Of a stretch of 64,000 bases of DNA, positions 22,763 through 34,836 are shown piece after piece. Both the position numbers and the translations under genes were made by a program. The stretch covers positions 13,454,001-13,518,000 of the forward strand of contig JACGWO010000003.1 in NCBI GenBank assembly GCA_034509735.1, given 5' to 3'. The notes under the pieces are model-generated. The model was given only the letters and a program-made list of their open reading frames with translations. It had not been told where the DNA came from and searched no databases. Each line of letters starts with the position of its first letter. Within the stretch, counting starts at the first letter, position 1. The DNA is from Sesamum alatum (lineage: Eukaryota > Streptophyta > Magnoliopsida > Lamiales > Pedaliaceae).

Positions 22763-23717
22763 GGTTCGGTGTTGTGGCTTTAGGATTTAGATGTTATTAT
22801 GTGTTAAGCATGAAGAACATGTTTAAATTACTTGAAAAGTATGATTTATGGCTTTAAAGCATGATAATATGTGTAGAAAATATGTGTTAAGTTTGCTTTT
22901 GAAATTATGGATATCCATGCATTTTTGAGAATTGGATTTTTTGTAAATGCATCTTTACATTTCAGTTTTTATAGCAGAAGTTCAAAAAAAAAAAAAAAAG
23001 TGAAAAAACGGTGTCGCCCCGCGGGCGTCTGCCCGTGCGCGCGCGCGCCGGTTGCTGAGCGGGCGCGCAATGCTGCGCGCACGACCGTCTGGGATGGCCG
23101 GCCGACAGCACTGTTTTGTGTCATTTTTTTTGTCGTTTTTCCTGAAAATTGGATTTTCCTGAATTCTGCTAGTTTTCTGAAATTATTAATTTTGGCATAT
23201 TTTTAATTTTTTGTTAAATTGGATTTTTCTAAAATTATATTGTGCCTTGAATTATTTTGGAAATGATTTCCAAATAAAAAAAAAAAGGGTTTGTACATTA
23301 GATGTATAGTTGATATCTCTATTTTTAATTGCATTATTAATATGATATTTTCTGCATTTTATTATGTTTATTGTTTTAGATATTGGATATCTATTTATAA
23401 ATGTATGGGATGTATTTATATGTTTGGCATGTTTATATTTGATATAAATGTGTTTTGTTGTTGTTTGTTTAATAAACAATAAGGATGATCACTAGCCCAT
23501 TGACCTATGTACGGTTTATTTTATGTTGGGTGAGGCCTGCGTGCCTCTTTATTTTTTATTCCTTCTATCGGTTTTAGCCTTGGAGTAATAAGGCTTGCTT
23601 TTCTCTTTTAATGTACTCCCCCAAACTTCAGATTGAGGTTTCTTTTTAAGTTGTAATGAGAGTAGATTAGTTGTGAGGTTTTACTTTAATAAATGTAAGC
23701 TTCCATGGAGATGAAGG
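22763..23717 (+). other. Element E leader, first part
   Basis: Non-coding leader ending in GAAGG, the target duplication of the solo LTR at 23718. A short GC-rich island (about 22996-23105) matches the position of the larger islands in other leaders. The later part (23480-23700) aligns with 27720-27960 of F and 61060-61270 of G. No gene is seen. Confidence 0.8.
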
Positions 23718-24850
23718 TGTTAGAATAGGTGACCATGTAGCCAATCTTGGTAGGCGAATCGTAACCTATGTCTGAACAATTTTGAGGTTTTAATAAATCA
23801 ATAATGAATAAGAAGTGAAATTCATTTGGAATTTACTTTGTTTGTGTTCACTTTATCTGCTTTATATATATCTGTTCACTATGCAAACAAAGCCCACTGA
23901 CTGAAAACGCATTTCGAGGACTGGGACTATGCTTGGAGGTAGGTCCATGAAATCAGTTCCGTCGAATCAGTCCGAAAATCTCCAAGTCGAGGAATCTCGA
24001 AATTGGGTACTGAGATTCCCCTTGAAACTTGCACTAAGCACTTGCTGTCATATTTCATCGACGGGTGACGAGGGTCGTCTAAGCAGTGTTAGTGGGTTGG
24101 CCTGCTTGGTAGCAGCAGACTGAGGTGACTCGCGGGAACCGTCTTACGGAGGACCTTGAGTAGGGTCGGTTAGGTATGACGTGTGTTCCTGGTTCCAATA
24201 GTACAGATCAAGTCCTTTGACTTGAGGAACTGCTGAGTTCACCTGTATATCAGGGTTGTATCTTATATATGGTGAGAGATTGCTAAGAAGTACTTGAGTG
24301 GTCATAAGACATATCTAGTGCAGCTTCGGTGTATAGAGTGACAGTAGTTTCCAAGAAAGGATCTGTCTCTTGTCAAAAGGTGTTGACAGTTGAGTCTCAC
24401 AAATGCTATGTGTCTTGTCCCTAAAATCTGTGGCCACAGTAACTGAACAGAAGGGAAGGTTTCCCTTGCGGCGTTTAGTAAAGGACAGACCGACATTTAG
24501 GTCCAAAATGGGTACCTGCATTTTCCGTGCCCTAGACCCTAAGTGGTGAGACCGTAGATGGAAGGATAGATGTACTGTAGAGCGTAAATGTTCATCCCCG
24601 TATATTCACCTAGTCTCTAGTGCCATGGACCGTTGCTAGATGGCCACCCATGGTAACGGGCGGATTCTAGGAATCCAACCAAGTCTAGCTGAAGGTGAAC
24701 CTAAAGAGTCACACACAATCCACACACATTAAAGTATTTAATTTGGAGAAGTGGAGTGATTAAATTGAATTTCATCGGGTCCTTATTTTCTTGGGAAGAA
24801 TTAATTCCCTTTTATTAGATAAAAGGGATTTATCTAATAAATTAGATTTA

Positions 24851-25349
24851 GGGTTAATTACACTTACACCCCCTCTGAGAATGTATAATTACACTTTCCC
24901 CCAAAAAGATTTTGAAATTACACTTACACCCCCTCCGAAAATTCTCTATTTACACCCGACCCCCATCCGTTAGAGTTTGGATGAAAAATGTTCACGTGAA
25001 AAAAATTAATTACACAAATTTTCAATTTTTCCCATCATTTAACATTCTCATGTATATTTTTGTACTTATAAGAGGATAACTGTAACGTATATGTATGGAG
25101 TGAGGCCAATATTATTATATTTTTTCCTTATAAGTACAAAATTATTGCACGAGAATGTTAAATGACAGGCAAAATTGAAAATTTATGTAATTATTTTTTG
25201 TTGAAATGAACATTTTTCGCCCAAACTTTAACGAATGGAGGTCAGGTGTAAACAAAGAATTTTTAGCGGGGGTGTACATGTAATTTCAAAACTTCTTTGG
25301 GGGAAGTGTAATTATGCATTTTCAGAGAGGGTCTAAGTGTAATTAACCC
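24851..25349. mobile_element. Mutator-type MITE, 499 bp, long inverted repeats
   Basis: The ends are GGGTTAATTACACTTA and its complement, and the inverted similarity continues for about 230 bp from each end, so nearly the whole unit folds back on itself. The flanks TTAGATTTA (24842-24850 and 25350-25358) form a 9-bp target duplication, typical of Mutator-like transposons. The LTR-A copy at about 34070-34090 keeps the uninterrupted site. There is no coding capacity; movement would need a transposase from elsewhere. Confidence 0.92.
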
Positions 25350-25614
25350 TTAGATTTATTAGAAAATTAATTTAATGTGCTTGGAATAAATATTTATATT
25401 TAATATATTTATTTATTGCCCTTGGAATATTTAAATAGGATTTTAATATTCCATTAAATTAAATTAATGGTTGAAATTAAAAGGAGAGATGGATGGCTAG
25501 GATTTGTTTGACCAAATCAAAGAGCTACTTTGACTAGGACTTTGACTAGGTCAAAATCCTAGTCAAATTAGTCTTCCAAAGAGTTGGAGTTTGAAGAGGA
25601 ATGGATTCCTCCTC

Positions 25615-25622
25615 TATATATA
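25615..25622 (+). promoter_or_regulatory. TATA-like box in solo LTR-A
   Basis: TATATATA follows CCTCC and precedes an AC microsatellite (about 25660-25684) and a CT-rich tract, the same order as in other LTR-A copies. It could still start transcripts reading rightwards into the flanking DNA. Confidence 0.5.
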
Positions 25623-26219
25623 TTCCTAGCCCTTCACTTGTGGAGAGATGATGAATCTTTAAACACACACACACACATACACACACTCATGCTCTCTCTC
25701 CCTCCCTCTCGTCCGCCTCTCTCTTCTCTCTCCAAGAAAATAGTTTCTTGTTCTTTTGTTCTTTAACAATTGAACAAAGGAGGATTGATCTCGTTAAATT
25801 AATAACGTTTGATCGATCCGTCCTCTCCTAAAATACTTGTTCGTTCACTAGCACGAACTTCAAGATACATGGGCGGATTGCGTGTCACGAATTAGAGGGT
25901 CTCCCATACGAGATCTTGGAGCAAATCGGGGAACAACGCGAGTACCGGTTAGAAGGGGAAAACGACGAATCGGTAGGTTTCCGTTTATGTTTTTCGTCTT
26001 CTCTATTTTACAATCCTATGGCCTCCATGATTCTTATGCATGTTTATAATTCATGAGATACACCGAACACTCGGGAATTTCAAGGGCACACCCCTTGAAC
26101 GAGTTTAATTTTAATATTTGTTATGCATGTTTAAATTTTGTAATTTAAATTATACCGCGCTTCTGTATTCGTGCTATTCCTGGGACGATCCACACGCCTA
26201 CCCAAGGCTTTCAGAAGGC

Positions 26220-26317
26220 CTAGAAGAGGTCCGTCGGACGGAGCCCACGACGGAAGGCCCAAGAAGAACTAGAAGAGGTCCGTCGGACGGAGCCCACGAC
26301 AGAAGGCCCAAGAAGAA
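26220..26317. repeat. 49-bp tandem repeat, two copies
   Basis: CTAGAAGAGGTCCGTCGGAC starts at 26220 and 26269; the copies differ at one base. Part of the unit (GAAGGCC) also precedes the first copy. It lies in the stretch of E leader between the solo LTR and element F. I see no equivalent in the F or G leaders. Confidence 0.9.
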
Positions 26318-26319
26318 CA

Positions 26320-27114
26320 TGAAAGCCTAGCAAAGGCGTGTGGATCGTCCGTGGAGTAGCGCGAATGCGGAAGCGCGGTATATTTAAAATTTGCAAGAAT
26401 TTAAACACGCATAAACGAGATAAAATAAACACGTTCAAGGGTGTACCTTTGAATCTCCCGAGCATTTGGTGTTTCTCATGAATAATAAAACATACAAAAT
26501 ATTTCATGGAGGCCATAGGGTTTAAAAGAAAAAGGGACGAAAAACTGAAACCGGAAACCTACTTATTGTCGTTTTTGTCTTCAAGCCGGTACTCGCGTTG
26601 TTTCCCATTTTGCTTCAAGATCTCATATGGGAGACCCTCTAATTCGTACACGCAATCCGCCCACGTATCTTGATCTTCGTGCTAGCAAAAGAACAAGTGT
26701 ATGTTTTTGGAGAGGACGGATCGATCAAACGTTATTGATTAACGAGATCAATCCTCCTTAGTGTTCAATTGTAAAACAAAAGAACAAGAAAGAGTTTCTT
26801 GGAAGAGAGGGAGAGAGTGCTCGGCCGAGAGAGAGAGAGGAGAGGGCCGAAGTGTGTTTGTGTGTGTGCTTGAAGTTTTTCATCATCTTTTGAAAGAGAA
26901 TACCTAGGAGTATTTATAGAGGAGGAATCCTATTCCTCTTCTAATTTCTACTCTTTGAAGACTCCTTCTTAAATAGGATTTGACCTAGTCAACTACTAGT
27001 TTCTTGGTCAAACCAATCCTAGCCATTCATTTCTCTCTTTAATCTCAACCATTGATTAATTTAATGGAATATTTAAATCTCATTTAATAATGCAAGAGGC
27101 AATAAATAAATATA
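26320..27114 (-). repeat. Element F 3' LTR-A, truncated
   Basis: It aligns with 35873-36605 and ends TGAAAGCC at 26320. After AATAAATAAATATA (about 27114) the match stops and + strand GC-rich leader begins. A TATTTATA box is at about 26918-26926. Only the final 0.8 kb of the LTR is present. Confidence 0.85.
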
Positions 27115-28939
27115 TTTAGCGGAGTCTGCGCGCGCGACTGGTGTGCAGGAAGGCCGCGCGCGCGCGCACGAGGCGGCACCGCCAGGCGCGCCCGCACGCA
27201 GACGATGGTGTCTGCGCTCGCGGCGCCCGGCAGGCGGGCCTGATGCGCGTGCGCGCACGCGGCCTGCACAGTGCAGGCGCACAGAGGCGGCCGGCAAGCT
27301 GGCGCGCGCGGGCAAAGGTGCCGGCGCTCGGCCATGCGCAGTGCTGCTGACCAGGCGCGCGCGCAGGCAGGCAGGGGCCTGCTGACCTGCGCGCCGGCTG
27401 ACTGCTGCCGGTGGCGACGGCCGGTTGACGTCGTCGTCTTTCTCGTTATTTTCAATTTTTAATTTTTTTGATTATTCTGAAAAATTCGTTTTGTTTAATT
27501 TTGCATATTTTCTATAAGAACATTATTTGGAAGGTTGAGTTAATTGGATTTGGAATCCCGGGAATGCCTTACCTACAGATAATGAGGAAGGGTCTTCCTA
27601 AACGAGAAAAATTATTGCCAACGGTTGTACCATATTTTTCATACATAGCACATTTATTTATCATGGATTGATGTGATTGGAAATCATGGTATATTTGCAT
27701 GTATTTATGTGATTGGATCATGTGATTATGTCCGTTTAACGGAAATGGATGATCGCGAGCCCTAGACCGAATGTATGGTTTAATTTTATGTTGGGCCTGT
27801 GTGCCTCTTTCTGCTTTCTCCTTCTCCCCTTCTAGTTGCCTTGGAATAATAAGGCATTCTTTCTCCCTCCTAATGTGCTCCCCCCGGGTTTTCGCTGGGG
27901 TTTCGTTTTACATATGTAATGAGAGTAGAATAGGAGTGAGGATTTATTTTTATGTATTTGGTGGAGAAGAAGGAAGGTCCACATGGAGAGCCCAGAATGG
28001 AGGATCCAAGGCGTTTCCATGAAGAGTTGAAAGAGAAAAGAGACCAAGGCCCATCAGAATGATGATTGGGTTACTATTAATGTAATAGTTTAGGACCAAC
28101 CCTAGATTGACCATAGATCCACTACGGGCTCAGTGGATCCAATAGGATTCGGGCTCGCGATCATCCAACAGGGGTATGCTAGGCTTTAATTTTGCATGTG
28201 GCTGTTATGATGAATGAATGGTTTTATTTATCGTATAACTGCTATGGGATGCAATTTATTTATTTACGCATTGTGGATGAATGTGTTTATATTTACATAT
28301 GAGATCTCGGTCATTTACAAATCTCACATTGGTTGGACCAATGTCCAAATATTAGACCCTAGACAAAGTGGAGTTGGACTCTAGGAGTTTGTCCATGCCT
28401 TCCAATCCATGGCATAGTGAGGAAGCTAATTTAGGTCGATAGCGTGGTCTCACGAGTCGTGGCACGTCTATCGTACTTAAAAGAAGTTGCACTGTGTCAT
28501 GAACGAAAAGTAGACCACTGTTACCTGTCTCACGAGTCGTGGAGGTAGCAGCGGGTCTATGATTCAGTTGATTGGGTCGGGTCTAACGCCCGATTAGCAT
28601 GATTCGCTTGGAGTCCTCGGGATCATGTGAAAGGGCGAGGCAATTATCTTGGAAATCTCGTGGAACGAGAATGGTATGGCATACCTCCCACAGGATTCTT
28701 CCCATGCGAATCGTAAAAGCGGGGTATGGGAAAATTCGCTGTGGATCCCAAGCCCACTAGGGAAAGGTTTCCCGAAAACAATGTATGAGAGTATCGTGTT
28801 TTTGTTTGAGAGTATCGTGTTTTCGTATAAATAGTGGGAGCATTAAATGACCAAAGACCAAGCGTTTAATTATTTATCAAGCCTCTGTCTTTTAAATTCT
28901 GCTGATCGCGAGTTCTATTTTTTAAAATGTAGATTTAAA
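27115..28939 (+). other. Element F leader, + strand block
   Basis: It begins inside a GC island (to about 27432), at GAGTCTGCGCGCG, a string also found on the - strand near 35390. It then follows the CopA1 leader in order, including the uninterrupted CopB1 insertion site near 27700 and the palindrome pair at 28451-28541. There is no primer site or LTR on its left, as a normal + element would have. Chance open frames in the GC tract are ignored. Confidence 0.8.
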
Positions 28940-29805
28940 ATGTCTAAGAACTCATTATCAACCGTACTTGAGACCAACAAATTGAATGGAACAAATTACA
29001 ACGACTGGTTGCGCAATCTCAGGATAGTCCTAGATTATGAGAACCTAGGCTACGTCATGGACGAGCCTCTCCCTAGGACCTTACCGGAAAGGATCCACGC
29101 CAGAAGAACGTGAGACGTTCGACTTGGCATAAGGATAACCGGAAGGTCTGTAGCATCATACTTGCTTCTATGACGAATGAGATTCAAAAGCAGTATGAAA
29201 GGCTAGACGATGTCCTTTCCATTATGGCTCGCCTTAAGGATTGCTATGCAGTCCCGGACCGGCATACTAGGTATGTCGCGACGAAGGTGTTCTTTGGAAC
29301 TAGAATGATCGAAGGATCCTCTGTACATGGGGTTAAAATGCTTACCCTGGTGGAAAAGCTCAAGGACCTAAAGGCAGGCCTCGATAATGAGACGTACATA
29401 GATGTGATCCTTCAGTCTCTCCCACCCTCTTTCGACCAATTTATTGTTAACTATAACATGAACACACTTGAGAAGGGTATTCATGAGTTAATCAATATGT
29501 TGGTGGAATACGAGGCAACGACCAAACAAGTCTACGCCTTCGGTATTGTTTGGAGGTGTTTCAACTTCCAAGATGAAAGGCAAAGGTGTCGGACGTTGGA
29601 AAAGGATGAAGGGAAAGGGAAAAGCCGTCAAAGCAGCTACAAACACTAAGAGTGTTCCCATTGCCAAAGAGGGGAAAGGCAAAAGAAAGAGGAAGGTTGT
29701 CTCCAAGCAACAGTCGAGGGCATATGACATATGTATCAATTACCGTGAGAAAGGGCATTGGAAGAGGGAGTGCCCCAAACTCCTCTCAAACCAAGGTATT
29801 TTTAT
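28940..29805 (+). pseudogene. Element F gag, broken
   Basis: The start at 28940 gives MSKNSLSTVLETNKLNGTNY. An extra A near 29087 shifts the frame; the capsid region continues at 29110-29649 (IQKQYERLDDVLSIMARL, ETYIDVILQSLPPSFDQF). A second shift near 29545 moves to the frame with the Lys-rich linker and zinc knuckle. The knuckle reads CINYREKGHWKRECP: its second Cys is Tyr, so zinc binding would be impaired. CopA1 keeps Cys at this place. Confidence 0.88.
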
Positions 29806-30110
29806 GATTGAGGTTAATATGGTTACTAACTCTGCCTCTTGGGTATTAGATACCGGCTGTGGAGCTCACATTTACAATGATTTGCAGGTGCTGAAAAGAA
29901 GCAGAAAACTGGGTAGCGGGGATATGATCCTGATGCTTGGGAATGGCAAGGCCATCTCGGCAGAAGCAGTAGGATCCGCCACTCTAGTAGTTAGTGATCG
30001 TATTAGTATATAGAGTTAGAGCTAGTTTATTATGTACCTAGTATGATTAAAACATCATTTCCATTTCGTTGTTAGACAATAGTGGATATGAGTTTATGAT
30101 CAATAAAAAT
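29806..30110 (+). pseudogene. Element F aspartic protease
   Basis: MIEVNMVTNSASWVLDTGCGAH keeps the catalytic DTG and lies in frame with the zinc knuckle (29546-30013). A stop after VVSDRISI truncates it; the remainder (SISLLDNSGYEFMIN) is recognisable to about 30110 in other frames. Confidence 0.85.
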
Positions 30111-30117
30111 TGCTTTT

Positions 30118-31143
30118 ATTTGATGAGGTGTGGAATTGCTCATCTGCTTGGTATATTTAATAATGGGCTCTATATCTTACAACAAACGAACTTCGTTCTA
30201 AACGCTCAACACAAACATAAAAATAGATAACAACGGGAACGCACGACTGTGGCACGCTAGGCTAGGTCAATATCTCAAGACAGGATGAAGAAATTGGTAG
30301 ACTCAAAGAACCTAGAGGTAGGGGACTTGAGTGAGCTACCAACTTGTGAATCCTGTCTAAGACGAAAAATGACCAAGAAGCCCTTTGTAGGACAAAGTAG
30401 GCTTGCCACAGGTCTGTTGGACCTGGCCCATACAGATGTATGTGGACCACTAAGGACGCAGGCCTGAGGTGGGTTCTCATACTTCATAACCTTTACCGAT
30501 GATCATTCACGGTATGGTTATGTATACCTGATGAGGTACAAGTCTGAAGCTCTTGAGAGGTTTAAAGAATTCAGACTTGAGGTTGAGAACCAGACCGGCT
30601 GCAAAATCAAAGTCCTACGATCAGAACGAGGCGGAGAATACCTTAGTACTGAGTTCCTTGATTATCTTAAAGAAAATGGTATAATATCTGAATGGACACC
30701 TCCCGGGACACCACAGTTGAATGGTGTCTCTGAAAGGAGGAATCAAACCTTGTTAGACATGGTTCGATCCATGATGAGCTTTACCAAATTGCCCTTGTCC
30801 TTTTGGGGCTACACATTGGAAACGACGGCCAAGTTATTAAATTTGGCGCCAACCAGTGTATTGACCCAAACGCCATATGAAATATGGCATGGCAAACCTG
30901 CGTCCTACAGCTAAAGTGTGGGGTAGCCCCGCATACGTCAAGAGGTTAGTGGGAGATAAGCTAGAATCCAGGTCTAGCTTATGCAGGTTCGTTGGATACC
31001 CTAAGGAAACTGCAGGTTATTATTTCTATGACCCCTTGGAACAAAAGGTATTTGTTTCAAGGAACGCAGTATTCCTGGAACAAGGCTTCCCAGAGGTTAT
31101 CAGAGGTAGCCGCAGATTCCCTCACTTAGAGGATTCAGGATAG
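30118..31143 (+). pseudogene. Element F integrase, broken
   Basis: The pre-integrase part (LVDSKNLEVGDLSELP, CESCLRRKMTKKPF) is at 30285-30467 and ends in a stop where CopA1 has Arg in QARGGFSYF. The core resumes in frame: FITFTDDHSRYGYVYL, then LRSERGGEYLS, where the second catalytic Asp is replaced by Glu, then NGVSERRNQTLLDMV. A small deletion near 30912 shifts the C-terminal part (VWGSPAYVKRLVG, FYDPLEQKVFVSRN) to the frame 30877-31143. The protein would be inactive. Confidence 0.88.
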
Positions 31144-31313
31144 ATACCCGAAGGGCTGACCAACCTCGAGAAGTCCAGCATGGTAGGCATGAAGGACAGC
31201 CTCAAGAAAGGCCAGCCTCGGTAACTGAACCGCCGGCTCCTATACAGTCAGCGCCCATAATTACCACTGACGTTCCCATTCTCCATAGGTCAACTAGAGA
31301 GTCTCGATCTCCA

Positions 31314-32180
31314 GTGAGATATGGCTTTCTAAATACGACCGGTCTACTGGATAACAATCCTAAGACATACGGAGAAGCGATGTCTGACATCGACTCCGGA
31401 AAATGGCTTGAGGCCATGAAAACCGAAATGGACTCCATGAGCGAGAACCAAGTCTGGGGACTTGTAGACCCACCGATAGGTGTTAAGCCAGTTGGCTGTA
31501 AGTGGGTCTATAAGCGCAAACTTGGCGTTGATGGAGAAGTCACAACATTTAAGGCTAGGCTAGTAGCTAAAGGGTACACTCAACGACCCGGGGTCGATTT
31601 TGAGGACACCTACTCGCCAGTAGCCATGGCTAAATTCATTCGGATACTGCTTGCCATAGCAACATGGTATGATTATGAGATATGGCAGATGGACGTGAAA
31701 ACGGCCTTCCTCAACGGTTTCGTTGAATAAGAGATCTACATGGATCAGCCGGAGGGTTTTACAGTCACTGGAGAAGAACAGAAGGTCTGTCATCTCCAGA
31801 AGTCCATCTATGGCCTCAAACAAGCATCCCAAAGCTGGAACATTCGCTTTGATGAAGTAATACGGGGTTATAACTTCATCAAAAATGAATCTGACCTTTG
31901 TGTATATAAGAAGGTCAGTGGGAGCTCTATAGTGTTCCAAGTGGTTTATGTGGACGACATTCTACTCATAGGTAATGACGTTAGAATGTTGGGTGACACA
32001 AAAGCATGGTTATCAACCCAGGTTTCCATGAAGAACTTGGGTGAATCCTCCTACATTCTAGGCATCCAGATTGTTAGGGACAGATCTAAAAGAATGTTAG
32101 GACTCACCCAAAACTCGTATATGGAGAAAGTCCTGAAGAGGTTCGGGTGGACAACTCCAAACGAGGATTCCTTCCCATGA
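31314..32180 (+). pseudogene. Element F reverse transcriptase
   Basis: The first piece (31314-31730) has KWLEAMKTEMDSMSENQVW, CKWVYKRKLGVDGEVTTFKA and MDVKTAFLNGFVE and ends in a stop where the next codon should be Glu. The second (31740-32180), in another frame, has IYMDQPEGFTVTGEEQKVC, SIYGLKQASQSWNIRFDE and the catalytic YVDDILLIGND. It is the most complete reverse transcriptase in the window, but two reading problems separate its halves. Confidence 0.9.
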
Positions 32181-32949
32181 GGCATGGGATCAAGTTATCC
32201 AAGAAACAGTCCCCGCAGACTGATGAGGAACTTGAAAAGATGAAAGTCATCCCCTATGCTTCTGCCGTAGGAAGCATCCAATATGCGGTCCACTGCACCA
32301 GACCTGACATCGCTTACGCTTTGAGTGTAACAAGCAGATATCAGTCTTGTGTAGGAGAGTCACATTAGAATGCAGTCAAGGGCATCCTTAAGTACCCGAT
32401 GAGGACTAAGGAAATGTTCTTGGTCTATGGCAATGGAGAACTGATCCTGGAAGGCTTTTAGTGATGCTAGCTTCCAGGCTGATGACGATGATGCCAAGTC
32501 CTAATCGGGTTATGTATTCAGGCTCAATAGAGGAGTAGTGACTTGGACAAGTTCCAACCAAGCAACCACTGCTGATTCCACCACTGAGGCCGAATACAGA
32601 GCAGCTTCAGAAGCTGCCAAAGAAGCGGTTTGGATGAGAAACTACATCCAAGAGTTGGGTGTGGTGCCTAGCATCGTCCAGCCCGTTGTCATCTTTGTGA
32701 TAACAAGTGAGCAATAGCGTAAGCAAAGGAACCGAGATCTCATCACCATTCCAAACATATTCTTAGACGCTACCATCTTCTAAGAGAAATGGTAGGAAGA
32801 GGTGACGTTCGGATGGACCGAGTCAACTCAGCAGACAACACAGCAGATCCGCTGACAAAGCCTATGTCGCAGAGCGCTCATACGCAACATCTTGAGAAGA
32901 TGGGGATTAGGCATATGGGCGATTGGCTTTTAAAGGTCAAGTGCGAGAT
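32147..32949 (+). pseudogene. Element F RNase H and polypurine tract
   Basis: LPMRHGIKLSKKQSPQTDEE and CTRPDIAYALSVTSRYQS are open to a stop near 32366 (TGG to TAG). The rest survives in broken frames: SDASFQADDD, then NYIQELGVVPSIVQPV and, in 32789-33007, VNSADNTADPLTKPMSQSAH. The polypurine tract AGGTCAAGTGCGAGAT ends at 32949. Confidence 0.85.
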
Positions 32950-34816
32950 TGTTAGAATAGGTGACCATGTAGCCAATCTTGGTAGGCGAATTGTAACCTA
33001 TGTCTGAAAAATTTCGAGGTTTTAAGAAATCAATAATGAATAAGAAGTGAAATTCATTTGGCATTTACTTAATTTGTGTTTACTTTATCTGCTTTATATA
33101 TATCTGTTCACTATGCAAACAAAGCCCACGGACTGAAAACGCATTTCGAGGACTGGGACTATGCTTGGGGGTAGGTCCATGAAATCAGTTCCGCCGAATC
33201 AGTCCGGAAATCTCCAAGTCGAGGAATCTCAAAAGTGGGTACCGAAATTCCCCTTGAGACTTGCACTAAGCACTTGCTGTCGTATGTCATCGACGGGTGA
33301 CGAGGGTCGTCTAAGCAGTGTTAGTGGGTTGGCCTGACTGAGGTGACTAGCCGGAACCGTCTTACAGAGGACCTTGAGTAGGGTCGGTTAGGTATGACGT
33401 GTGTTCCCGGTTCCAACAGTACAGGTCAAGTCCTTTGACTTGAGGAACTGCTGAGTTCACCTGTATATCAGGGTTGTATCTTAGATATTGTAAGAGATTG
33501 CCAAGAAGTACTTGAGTGGTCATAAGCCATATCTAGTGCAGCTCCGGTTGCAGAGTAACAGTAGTTTCCAAGAAAGGATCTGTCTCTTGTCAAAAGGTGT
33601 TAACAGTTGAGTCTCACAAATGCTATGTGTCTTGTCCCTAAAATCTGTGGCCACAGTAACTGAACAGAAGGGAAGGTTTCCCTTGCAGCATTTAGTAAAG
33701 GACAGACCGACACTTAGGTCCAAAATGGGTACCTGCATTTTTCGTGCCCTAGACCCTAAGTGGTGAGACCGTAGACGGAAGGATAGATGTACTGTAGAGC
33801 CTAAATGTTCATTCCCATATATTCACCTAGTCTCTAGTGCCATGGACCGTTGCTAGATGGTCACCCATGGTAACGGGCGGATTCTAGGAACCCAACCAAG
33901 TATAGCTGAAGGTGAACTTAAAGAGTCATACACAATCCGCACACATTAAAGTATTTAATTTGGAATTAAATATTTGGAAAAGTGGAGTGATCAAATTGGA
34001 TTTAATCGGGTCCTTATTTTCTTGGGAAGAACTAATCCTTTTTATTAGATAAAAGGAATTTATCTAATAAATTAGATTTACTAGAAAATTAATTTAATGA
34101 GCTTGGAATAAATATTTATATTTAATATATTTATTTATAGCCCTTGGAATATTTAAATAGTATTTTAATATTCCATTAAATTAAATTAATGGTTGAGATT
34201 AAAAGGAGAGATGGATGGCTAGGATTTGTTTGACCAAATCAAAGAGCTACTTTGACTAGGTCAAAATCCTAATCAAATTAGTCTTCCAAAGAGTTGGAGT
34301 TTGAAGAGGAATGGATTCCTCCTCTATATATATTCCTAGCCCTTCACACACTCGTGCTCTCTCTCCCTCCCTCTCGTCCGCCTCTCTCTTCTCTCTCCAA
34401 GAAAATAGTTTCTTGTTCTTTTGTTCTTTAACAATTGAACAAAGGAGGATTGATCTCGTTAAATTAATAACGTTTGATCGATCCGTCCTCTCCTAAAATA
34501 CTTGTTCGTTCGCTAGCACAAAGTTCAAGATACGTGAGCGGATTGCGTGTCACGAATTAGAGGGTCTCCCATACGAGATCTTGGAGCAAATCGGGGAACA
34601 ACGCGAGTACCGGTTAGAAGGGGAAACGACGAATCGGTAGGTTTCAGTTTACGTTTTTTATCTTCTCTATTTTACAATCCTATGGCCTCCATGATTCTTA
34701 TGCATGTTTATAATTCATGAGATACACCGAACACCCGGGAATTTGAAGGGCACACCCATTGAACGAGTTTAATTTTAATATTTTTTATGCATATTTAATT
34801 TTTGTAATTTAAATTT
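32950..34816 (+). repeat. Element F + strand LTR-A, 3' end missing
   Basis: It starts TGTTAGAATAGGTGACC directly after the polypurine tract. It follows LTR-A to GTAATTTAAATTT, roughly 80-90 bp short of the normal end. There CAAGGGCACACCCCTTG, already present about 70 bp upstream in a slightly changed form, appears again (34817-34833), followed at 34837 by leader on the - strand. CTGTGGCCACAG is at 33645-33656. The uninterrupted MITE target site is at 34070-34090. Confidence 0.85.
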
Positions 34817-34836
34817 CAAGGGCACACCCCTTGAAC

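Larger units (their letters stand above)
23718..26213 (+). mobile_element. Solo LTR-A carrying a MITE
   Basis: It runs TGTTAGAATAGGTGACC...AAGGCTTTCA with GAAGG on both sides (23713-23717 and 26214-26218). No internal region adjoins it, so it is a solo LTR, normally left by LTR-LTR recombination. Without the MITE and its duplication it would be 1988 bp, the usual LTR-A length. CTGTGGCCACAG is at 24428-24439. Confidence 0.92.

Noticed and set aside
27073..27462. Open frames in the + strand F leader
   Set aside because: Chance frames in the GC island; no start context or homology.
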